13,982 nucleotides of DNA, taken from NCBI GenBank assembly GCA_945901965.1, contig CAMDMN010000027.1, positions 1-13,982 on the forward strand. The letters run 5' to 3'. This stretch comes from Legionella genomosp. 1. GTDB taxonomy: Bacteria > Pseudomonadota > Gammaproteobacteria > Legionellales > Legionellaceae. Position numbers and translations under genes: made by a program. A model generated the notes under the pieces. That model saw only the letters and a program-made list of their open reading frames with translations. It did not search any database and was not told the DNA's origin. Shown in pieces: positions 6,232 through 12,073 of this stretch. The first letter of the stretch is position 1. Each line of letters begins with the position of its first letter.

Positions 6232-7788
6232 ATGGGTAATAAACACACATCATTAAATCATACTGGCCATCTAAATACATCATTAAAAATTATTACCGAA
6301 CTTAAATCCCATTTAATTAACGAAGAAAGAAGAGCAAGACTTTTAGCCGAAAATGGTGACATTACAACTGCCATAACTGTTATGAGTTATTTAGAACAAT
6401 ATGCAAAAGATAAATTAGCTGATGTAGACAGAGAAAAAACTGCTTCTAGAAAGTTTTTTACTGGAGGACTAACTAAAAGAGCTATTGTTTCTGAAAAAAA
6501 AGCGATAACAACTTGCCTTCAAAATATAAAAGCTTTTCTAGATGCGCAATTAAAATTAGTACTTCCTGCCGCTGCTACTTCAGCCCCTACTACCGACATG
6601 CATTCTACTAGAGCCGCTGGTACTGGCATTGATATTGTAAATACACATGCCCCTAAAATTATAGCTAGCGCACCAATAACAGATCCTCTGCCACTCCAAC
6701 CATCAGCTATTTCAGACGATAGTATGCCAGTAGAGCACATAGTACACCAACCTAAAGGAAGAACTACAGGATCACCTCTAGGTGTTGAAGAATCTATTAA
6801 GCCAACTGTTAGTCCAGAAGTTTTAGCTAGCTCACCAACAATAGATCCACCTTCACCAACCACAGCCATTTCAGATGCTCTTAAGCTTGCAGAACCAAAA
6901 GCTTCGGGTACACACCAACCTGAAGTAATCACTGGAGAATCACTATTGGCTGTTGAAGAGCCTGCGAGTTCTGTGGCTAATGCTGTCGACCGCCATGCTC
7001 TTGAAAATGATGTCGATATAGAGCGTCATAGTCTTGACGATACTGACCGCTCTGTTCTTGACGATGAAGAATCTAACCATAGTGCGTTTGGAGATGAAGT
7101 AGAAGTTGATAGCACCCAACCTAGTCCTCACCGGAAATTAAGTGATAGCCGTCGGCTTAGATTTAGCGAGGAATTAAGTGATGACGAGGATGAAGAGGAA
7201 GACTATGTGGAAGACAATAGCCCACAGCTTCGATCCCACAGAGAATTAGATGATGACGAAGACATGGAGGAAATACAAAAAGCATATCATCTTGAATTAA
7301 AAGAATTAAGAGCATTTATGGAATCTAAACGTGCCTTTAATAAAGAAACGGAATTAGGCCAGCTTCTATTGAGTGTGATAGATCTAGCTGAAGAAATAAA
7401 AAGAACAAACATAATAGATGCAAAACATGCTTTAGAGAAAACAAATTTATACGTAAATAAAAAAATTAAACACGAAACATACCATGATTGTGCTAGTGAT
7501 GTGCAAGGTAAGCCATCACCAGAACTTAAAGCCTTAGGTGCGGCCATGATGGCTCTAGGTGCTGCTGTATTTGCCATTGGGTTAATATTTGCTCCTACAA
7601 TATTAACTTTCGCAGCCAGTGCTGCTATTGCAGCTACAGGCTATGGACTTTTTGCCAAAGGTAAGCAAGCAACAGGGCTTTCTTTGAGTATGCTTGAATT
7701 AGAAAATGCAAATAGAATTGCAAACGTTGACGATGATGCAGAAGCAGAAGAATTAGAACCATTATTAGGAAGGGGAAAAGCTGCTTAA
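6232..7788 (+). CDS. Unrecognised protein with membrane hairpin and glutamate-rich tail; candidate secreted effector
   Basis: I do not recognise this 518-residue protein. Residues 15-110 are mostly charged helix. Residues 112-250 are a Pro/Ser/Thr/Ala-rich, probably disordered linker holding two degenerate ~53-residue repeats (140-192 and 194-247). Residues 258-348 are strongly acidic (runs such as SDDEDEEEDYVED) with Ser/Arg patches. Another helical part (348-415) follows, then two adjacent hydrophobic segments, about 434-452 and 455-474, forming a likely membrane hairpin. The tail (498-518) is acidic, reading DDDAEAEELEPLLGRGKAA at the end. Glutamates fall 10, 12, 13 and 15 residues from the C-terminus, the window where Dot/Icm substrates of Legionella/Coxiella carry an 'E-block' signal. 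ELEPLL also matches an acidic dileucine sorting motif. There is no N-terminal signal peptide. AAGGA at 6219-6223 supports the ATG at 6232. That it is a coding gene is very likely; the effector role is inference only. Confidence 0.85.
   Translation: MGNKHTSLNHTGHLNTSLKIITELKSHLINEERRARLLAENGDITTAITVMSYLEQYAKDKLADVDREKTASRKFFTGGLTKRAIVSEKKAITTCLQNIKAFLDAQLKLVLPAAATSAPTTDMHSTRAAGTGIDIVNTHAPKIIASAPITDPLPLQPSAISDDSMPVEHIVHQPKGRTTGSPLGVEESIKPTVSPEVLASSPTIDPPSPTTAISDALKLAEPKASGTHQPEVITGESLLAVEEPASSVANAVDRHALENDVDIERHSLDDTDRSVLDDEESNHSAFGDEVEVDSTQPSPHRKLSDSRRLRFSEELSDDEDEEEDYVEDNSPQLRSHRELDDDEDMEEIQKAYHLELKELRAFMESKRAFNKETELGQLLLSVIDLAEEIKRTNIIDAKHALEKTNLYVNKKIKHETYHDCASDVQGKPSPELKALGAAMMALGAAVFAIGLIFAPTILTFAASAAIAATGYGLFAKGKQATGLSLSMLELENANRIANVDDDAEAEELEPLLGRGKAA
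6649..6972 (+). repeat. Internal tandem duplication in the linker of the 518-residue protein
   Basis: Two diverged units, 6649-6807 and 6811-6972, each encode a pattern of P-x-x-x-A-S-x-P-x-x-D-P, then AISD, HQP, TG-S and VEE. At DNA level, 25-base segments at 6662-6686 and 6824-6848 differ at only three positions and lie 162 bases apart. This shows duplication of a coding segment rather than chance composition. Confidence 0.7.
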
Positions 7789-7802
7789 TAAAGAACAAAT
7801 GC

Positions 7803-8009
7803 ATGTTGGGCACGCTATCGCTCATATCATTACCCACAAATCTGCTGATCCTTTATGGGACTGCATTGTCTGGTGGAATCCGAGCCACGACCGTTAGGGA
7901 GTGGAGATTTTAAGAACCCCACTCCCTAACGGTCGTGGCTCGGAGTTCCGTTCACTTGCCAAGATAAAATTAACTTGTGGGTAATGATATGGCTATCGTT
8001 GCCCACCAT
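7803..8009. repeat. Composite nested inverted repeat, copy 1
   Basis: The outer shell starts ATGTTGGGCACGCTATCGCT and contains ATATCATTACCCACAA (7824-7839). Its exact reverse complement TTGTGGGTAATGATAT is at 7975-7990, and the element closes with TTGCCCACCAT. Inside sits an unrelated perfect 26-bp inverted repeat (7879-7904 and 7919-7944, core CGAGCCACGACCGTTAGG) with a 14-base loop. That hairpin would be very stable in RNA or DNA. The element at 11685-11901 has the same shell and a different core. Confidence 0.85.
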
Positions 8010-8071
8010 ACACTATGATGAATTAACAGAGCCACAGATTCACTTAAAAAATAAATTATTTCTAAAAGCTA

Positions 8072-8100
8072 TTGATAATCATTCTCATTTGTAATAAAGT
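8072..8100 (+). promoter_or_regulatory. Sigma-70-type promoter candidate for the 606-residue protein
   Basis: TTGATA (8072-8077) and TAAAGT (8095-8100) are 17 bases apart. They match the -35 consensus at five and the -10 consensus at four of six positions. The leader would be about 27 bases, including TTGGA (8123-8127) as ribosome site. Confidence 0.4.
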
Positions 8101-8133
8101 ACTAATCTTTACTGTTTGACTATTGGATAAACA

Positions 8134-9954
8134 ATGAAGATTAAAAAAATACCTCATTATCTTGGCTTGACCTTACTTACCTCGGGTGCAAGCTTAATTC
8201 TTGGATTTTTAAGTTTTGGCGGGATGATTGCTTTATCGCCAATTATGCCACTGGCATTTGCAGCTTTTGGACTTGTTGTGGCTTACGATGGGGAAGTATA
8301 TTTACAAAATATCAAAGGATCTTTAAAAAAATTCAAACATAATTACTTAACACATCATCTTGCCGAAGATTACTTACTTAATAATATTCCTCTTTATATT
8401 AACAATGATGATTGTCCGCAATTTTTTAAAGATTATAAAATAGCTCGTGATTTACTAGATAAATTTGGCAACAAACGCTTAGATAAAACTAGTCGTGATA
8501 GTAAAAAACAAATTGAGCAAACTCTTAAAGATATGGAAAATTTGTTTGCTAAACTACTTTTCAGAGCAAAATCTAATCCAGGTAAAGATTACACACCATT
8601 TGAACAAGAGCTCATTGACTGGCTTAAAAAATATAAACAACAAGATGAATGGCAAATAAAAATAGAAAAACGACGCAATTTATTTAATCTTTTTAAGGCA
8701 TTTAGCGCTTTATCAGCATTATTCATGAGCTTAGGTACGACATACCTGCTAATGGAAGCATTTTCTATAATCCCGATGTTTACAGCGTTAGCCACTTTGC
8801 CCGCCATAATTGTGCCAATGTCTGTAATAGCAGGAATTGCATATGGACTTCTTACCTATAATGCTATAACCGACATGGTAAATTCTAATACTTTACAAAA
8901 ATGGTTTAACGTATTTCGCGAGGATAGAAATGTATTTAAAATTATAGCTGCCGCCCTTTTAATTGCCTTAGCTTTATCATTAACTCTTTGTACTGCCGGC
9001 ACTTGGTGGACTGTTGTTAAAGAAACTCCGCCATTATTTGCTTGGATGGGAAGACTCCCAAATTTCATCATGGGAATTATTAATCCTATAATTAATGGGT
9101 TATCATCTTTAATATTTAATTTTCAAAATACCAGTGAATCTTTAGAGTTGTTAGATTCTGCTGAGGTAGTAGATACTACAGCGGTTAAACCCAACATATT
9201 CTCAATTAATAATCTTAGTAAATCGATAAAAAATCTATTTTCTGCCTTAGAAGAAAAAGAAAATAAATTCCAAATATTTAATCCTTTTCGCATACTTTTA
9301 AAAACAACCATTACCCCTCTGCGTGCGGTCCTTTTACTTGGTCACTTAGTAAGTGGTGGAGTAACTTCAGATCGTGTTCCTGGTGTTTCTAAATTATTTT
9401 CAGCTTTGCTTGGTATTATTAGTGAAGGCTTTGAAGATATGCATTATTTTGTTGGTCATGAAAATGATCTCGACCTGCCCACTCGAACACTTAAATTTAT
9501 CTTTTCCCCAATTTATTTTTTAGCCACCTGCTGGGATTATGGATTTAGTCAATTGAATAGCGGCGAGCGCCATAAATTAAGCTTTAGCGATGCATGGGAA
9601 AAACAAAATGGCAATGAAAGTGAAGAAAGTGTCACGATAACTAATGACGATGAAAAACCATCAGCACAATGGCAACATACGCATGCAATATATCGCATTA
9701 GCCATCATAAGGATAAGCATTTATTAAACGCAGCCGTTGGTGAAGATGTCGCTCAACAGAAAATCAGAGCTCTTAATAAATTACAACAAGCTTTACTAAA
9801 ATTAGATCCAGAAGACAAAAAACAAATTAAAGCAAAATTAGAAGAGGCTGCAAATATGCCCATTTATAATATCCATCGTCTTTTTGGCTCAACGCAAAAA
9901 ACAAAAACCGCTTCATTTATAGGTGAGTTACCACAAAGAATTGGGTTGCAGTAG
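8134..9954 (+). CDS. Unrecognised multi-pass membrane protein
   Basis: A 606-residue protein I cannot assign. Hydrophobic segments that look membrane-spanning are at about 9-30 and 33-51 (hairpin), 187-209, 214-241, 268-294 and 306-328. Weaker ones lie at 392-410 and 452-471. Between the first pair and the third segment lies a charged, mostly helical domain (52-185). A polar linker (330-378) leads to a block, 396-442, with many Gly, Asp and His residues (LLGHLVSGG, SDRVPG, EGFEDMHYFVGH) that looks like a constrained, conserved motif. The C-terminal ~130 residues are soluble, His-rich (HTHAIYRISHHKDKH) and then helical. There is no signal peptidase site; the N-terminal hairpin would act as a membrane anchor. 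It follows the 518-residue protein in the same direction but has its own promoter candidate and a repeat between, so it is probably not co-transcribed. I have an impression of similarity to orphan membrane proteins of Legionella-type genomes, unverified. Confidence 0.85.
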   Translation: MKIKKIPHYLGLTLLTSGASLILGFLSFGGMIALSPIMPLAFAAFGLVVAYDGEVYLQNIKGSLKKFKHNYLTHHLAEDYLLNNIPLYINNDDCPQFFKDYKIARDLLDKFGNKRLDKTSRDSKKQIEQTLKDMENLFAKLLFRAKSNPGKDYTPFEQELIDWLKKYKQQDEWQIKIEKRRNLFNLFKAFSALSALFMSLGTTYLLMEAFSIIPMFTALATLPAIIVPMSVIAGIAYGLLTYNAITDMVNSNTLQKWFNVFREDRNVFKIIAAALLIALALSLTLCTAGTWWTVVKETPPLFAWMGRLPNFIMGIINPIINGLSSLIFNFQNTSESLELLDSAEVVDTTAVKPNIFSINNLSKSIKNLFSALEEKENKFQIFNPFRILLKTTITPLRAVLLLGHLVSGGVTSDRVPGVSKLFSALLGIISEGFEDMHYFVGHENDLDLPTRTLKFIFSPIYFLATCWDYGFSQLNSGERHKLSFSDAWEKQNGNESEESVTITNDDEKPSAQWQHTHAIYRISHHKDKHLLNAAVGEDVAQQKIRALNKLQQALLKLDPEDKKQIKAKLEEAANMPIYNIHRLFGSTQKTKTASFIGELPQRIGLQ

Positions 9955-10000
9955 AAGTCCGTTTTAGGCCTTTAAGCTTTTTCAGACATTTTTTCTGGGT

Positions 10001-10029
10001 TTAAAAATAAAGATCATAAATAATATGAT
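10001..10029 (+). promoter_or_regulatory. Promoter candidate for hslO
   Basis: TTAAAA (10001-10006) and TATGAT (10024-10029) are 17 bases apart and match consensus at four and five of six positions. The transcript leader would be about 50 bases. No heat-shock sigma-32 type element is obvious. Confidence 0.35.
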
Positions 10030-10084
10030 AAAATAGATTTTTAATTTAAACCCGTTCCTTAATATTTTAACCAATAAAGAAAAA

Positions 10085-10930
10085 ATGAATAAAACTGATA
10101 CCCTACAACGCTTCATGTTTGAACATGCAAATATTCGTGGTGAAATTGCACATTTAAATGATACTTATAAAACAATTATGCACCAACATGCTTATCCATT
10201 AGTTGTTAAAAAACTATTAGGTGAAGCATTAATATCATGCTTACTATTATCTGGCAGCATTAAATTTGAAGGTGAAATTAGTTTACAATTTCATGGAAAT
10301 AATCACCTGCCGCTACTTATAGTTCAATGTGACCATGAATTACAAATTAGAGCGTATGCCAAATATCAAGAAGGTAGTAGTGATCTTGATTATACCAACG
10401 CTTTCCTTGATGGGAAGATGAGCATGATTATCAATCAGTATAATAAAACTGAAGCATATCAAAGTATTGTACCTATTCGCTCCATTTCAATGTCTGATAA
10501 TTTAACTCATTATTTTGCCCAATCAGAACAAGTAGCAACCCAAATTTGGCTTGCAGTAGATGAAGACTCTGCTGCCGGCATGTTATTACAACTTATGCCA
10601 GGACAAGACACCATCCAACGTGAGCAATTTTGGGAATATGCAGTAGTATTAGGGCAAACTTTAAGCAACGAAGAATTATTAACTCTAGATAATCCCACCA
10701 TCTTGCATCGTTTATATCATGAATGCGAATTACGTCTTTATTCTTCACGTACAGTTTCTTTTGAGTGCCGCTGTAATACAGAAAAAATGAAACAAGCGAT
10801 AACAGTTTTAGGAGAGGAAGATATAAATCAACTATTACAAGAAAAAGGAAATGTCGAAATAAACTGTGAATTTTGTAATCAAAATTATATTTTCGATCCA
10901 ATCGACATAGTGCTTATTTTTCGCCATTAA
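10085..10930 (+). CDS. hslO: Hsp33 redox-regulated chaperone
   Basis: A 281-residue cytoplasmic chaperone, slightly shorter than E. coli Hsp33 (292). Members bind zinc through four reduced cysteines. On oxidation they form disulfides and become ATP-independent holdases for unfolding proteins. The zinc/redox switch is complete: C228-x-C230 in FECRCNTEK and C261-x-x-C264 in INCEFCNQNY, the usual CxC / CxxC arrangement 30 residues apart. The N-terminal core shows family features such as GEALISCLLLSGSIKFEGE (46-64) and AAGMLLQLMPGQD (163-175). The short linker HRLYHECELRLYS precedes the switch. The ATG at 10085 has only a weak AAAGAAA ribosome site, but the N-terminus aligns with the family. It is a single-gene unit, convergent with the minus-strand gene that ends at 11095. 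Confidence 0.95.
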   Translation: MNKTDTLQRFMFEHANIRGEIAHLNDTYKTIMHQHAYPLVVKKLLGEALISCLLLSGSIKFEGEISLQFHGNNHLPLLIVQCDHELQIRAYAKYQEGSSDLDYTNAFLDGKMSMIINQYNKTEAYQSIVPIRSISMSDNLTHYFAQSEQVATQIWLAVDEDSAAGMLLQLMPGQDTIQREQFWEYAVVLGQTLSNEELLTLDNPTILHRLYHECELRLYSSRTVSFECRCNTEKMKQAITVLGEEDINQLLQEKGNVEINCEFCNQNYIFDPIDIVLIFRH

Positions 10931-10963
10931 TTGATTAAAATCGTCCAGAACTCATAATAGCGC

Positions 10964-11056
10964 ACGTCATCCAGAGCGCGTGTTTTATGCGCGAAAGATC
11001 TCCTGAACAAATCTCAGGTCTTTGTCTTCAGGAGTTCTCTTCATTCAGGATGACGT
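10964..11056. repeat. Dispersed repeat of the ACGTCATCC...GGATGACGT type, copy 2
   Basis: It starts ACGTCATCCAGAGCGCGTG as in copy 1 and ends GGATGACGT (11048-11056). An internal hairpin pairs CTCCTGAA (11000-11007) with TTCAGGAG (11027-11034). It lies between two convergent genes (hslO and the minus-strand 165-residue gene), so the structure could serve as a bidirectional terminator. Only the left ~35 bases and the terminal repeats are shared with copy 1; the middles differ. Confidence 0.75.
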
Positions 11057-11094
11057 TAGAGCTGTTTTTCGCAAGTCCTGTTAAAGTTTTAAAT

Positions 11095-11592
11095 TTATTG
11101 TAGTTTGAGACCTTTTGAACCAATGATCCCGCCATCCATCACATTAAACTGAAAGTGATCGCCACGCATAGCCTGCAAAATTTGCTGCATATTTATAAAT
11201 TGGGCGCTTAATTGGAAATATAAATTTGCGGACTCGTTTACTTGCAATTCGCCAACGGTTAAATAAGCCGCTTGTCCCATATCACTAAAGTACTCAAGCC
11301 TAACATGGCGCTTATCGGCCATTCCGGGAAATAAACCACAATATAATAAACTTTTATCACCAACCTCACGTAAAAGATCAACTTGTCGATTACCTAAGAC
11401 TTGCATAGATTCCAGAAGATCTAGCGCTAATACTGATTCAATAAGTTTAGTCGATTGCGCAAAGCGCATTAGAAGAAAAACTAGATAACTTTCCATCTCT
11501 TCATCTAAAACAAGCTTAACTGAAGACTGTGCCTCATTAACTAAAGCATGCCATTGACTCATGTCGGTGGGATGCAAAATCAATTTTTTCAT
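11095..11592 (-). CDS. Unrecognised small soluble protein
   Basis: I cannot assign this 165-residue protein. It starts MKKLILHPTDMSQWHALVNE. It has an amphipathic helical N-terminal half (LDEEMESYLVFLLMRFAQ) and a more beta-like C-terminal half (KRHVRLEYFSDMGQAAYLTV), ending GGIIGSKGLKLQ. No signal peptide, membrane segment or cysteine motif is seen. The mixed composition and regular amphipathic pattern argue for a folded, real protein. The chosen start is the ATG at 11592 because AAAGGTGGA (11597-11605, minus strand) is a good ribosome site five bases before it. A GTG three codons upstream overlaps this site and has none of its own. It is transcribed alone, convergent with hslO and divergent from typA. 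Confidence 0.75.
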   Translation of the reverse strand: MKKLILHPTDMSQWHALVNEAQSSVKLVLDEEMESYLVFLLMRFAQSTKLIESVLALDLLESMQVLGNRQVDLLREVGDKSLLYCGLFPGMADKRHVRLEYFSDMGQAAYLTVGELQVNESANLYFQLSAQFINMQQILQAMRGDHFQFNVMDGGIIGSKGLKLQ

Positions 11593-11596
11593 AATT

Positions 11597-11605
11597 TCCA
11601 CCTTT
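11597..11605 (-). promoter_or_regulatory. Ribosome binding site fixing the start at 11592
   Basis: AAAGGTGGA on the minus strand, with GGTGG ending five bases before ATG. It decides between this ATG and the in-frame GTG at 11601, which lies within the site itself. Confidence 0.6.
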
Positions 11606-11622
11606 GTTTGACTCTTACTATG

Positions 11623-11631
11623 AGTGTAGCA
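11623..11631 (-). promoter_or_regulatory. Extended -10 promoter candidate for the 165-residue gene
   Basis: On the minus strand TGCTACACT gives a TGn extension plus TACACT (11623-11628). No convincing -35 box is seen. The leader would be about 25 bases. Confidence 0.35.
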
Positions 11632-11684
11632 AAGAAAATGCCATTTTGTAGTCTAAATATAAATTAACGCGATTATCAATTTTC

Positions 11685-11901
11685 ATGGTGGGCACGCTGC
11701 CGCTCATATCATTACCCACAAATCTAACCCGTGTAGCCTTGATGCAGCGTAGCGTAATCAAGGTTTATTTAAACGCGAGACTTAGTGGATAGGGCTGCTT
11801 TTGTTTTTGGGGGTGAAAACCTTGATTACGCTACGCTGCATCAAGGCTACACGGACTAGTCAGACTTGTGGGTAATGATATGCTGCCGCTTTGTCCACCA
11901 T
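11685..11901. repeat. Composite nested inverted repeat, copy 2
   Basis: The shell begins ATGGTGGGCACGCTGCCGCT and contains ATATCATTACCCACAA (11706-11721). Its exact reverse complement is at 11866-11881, and the element ends TTGTCCACCAT. The inner core is a perfect 38-bp inverted repeat, 11729-11766 and 11817-11854, containing TAGCCTTGATGCAGCGTAGC, with a 50-base loop. The core bears no resemblance to the core of copy 1 at 7803-8009, although the shells are close relatives. Confidence 0.87.
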
Positions 11902-11963
11902 AGAACATTGGCAAATATCTGTTCATAAAAAACGATTATTTGGGATTCAGACAAAAACCAGTG

Positions 11964-11969
11964 TATAAT
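11964..11969 (+). promoter_or_regulatory. -10 box candidate for typA (distal)
   Basis: A perfect TATAAT, with TTGGGA at 11940-11945 (four of six) 18 bases upstream. It would give a leader of about 98 bases. Confidence 0.4.
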
Positions 11970-12047
11970 GTTACGCAAAAGTGCATAAATTCTCTTTTTT
12001 CTAGATTTATGATTCTTTGCATGCCATTTTTTATTGTCGTGTAGTTC

Positions 12048-12053
12048 TATAAT
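12048..12053 (+). promoter_or_regulatory. -10 box candidate for typA (proximal)
   Basis: A second perfect TATAAT (in TTCTATAATTATACC), close to the gene and without a clear -35 box at normal spacing. The leader would be only about 14 bases, so this is the less certain of the two sites. Confidence 0.25.
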
Positions 12054-12063
12054 TATACCAATT

Positions 12064-12069
12064 GAAGGT
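12064..12069 (+). promoter_or_regulatory. Ribosome binding site fixing the typA start at 12074
   Basis: GAAGGT lies four bases before the ATG at 12074. The in-frame TTG at 12062 precedes this site and has none of its own. Confidence 0.55.
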
Positions 12070-12073
12070 CAAT

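Larger units (their letters stand above)
7789..8133. other. Intergenic region between the two unrecognised proteins
   Basis: This 345-base gap is mostly filled by a composite nested repeat (7803-8009). The last ~120 bases are A/T-rich and carry the promoter candidate for the 606-residue protein. No gene is seen. Confidence 0.6.
11593..12073. other. Divergent intergenic region (165-residue gene / typA)
   Basis: This gap of about 480 bases carries a promoter candidate for the minus-strand gene, a composite nested repeat (11685-11901) and two -10 candidates for typA. I see no gene in it. Confidence 0.6.

Noticed and set aside
6232..6252. N-myristoylation signal (MGNKHTS) on the candidate effector
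   Set aside because: The pattern MGxxxT fits the loose consensus, but chance matches are common and basic residues expected downstream are weak.
6519..6932. 137-residue open frame antisense to the 518-residue protein
   Set aside because: It mirrors the biased Pro/Ser/Thr linker. The plus-strand gene has a ribosome site, a promoter and a full reading frame, so this is a shadow.
7879..7944. Classical intrinsic terminator
   Set aside because: The stem is strong but no T-run follows it on either strand, so I list it as part of a repeat rather than as a terminator.
7803..8009. Possible CRISPR or integron-like array
   Set aside because: The repeats are inverted, not regularly spaced direct repeats, and there is no cas or integrase gene nearby.
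9955..10000. Terminator after the 606-residue gene
   Set aside because: There are T-runs and a GGCC/AAGCTT palindromic patch but no stem of useful length.
10593..10901. 102-residue open frame antisense to hslO
   Set aside because: It lies wholly inside hslO, whose cysteine switch and core are clear; no independent coding signal.
11593..11601. GTG start giving the 165-residue protein three extra residues
   Set aside because: The GTG lies in the ribosome site itself and has no upstream site of its own.
12062..12073. TTG start giving typA four extra residues
   Set aside because: The ribosome site GAAGGT lies within those codons, and the family N-terminus is MIEK, which begins at the ATG at 12074.
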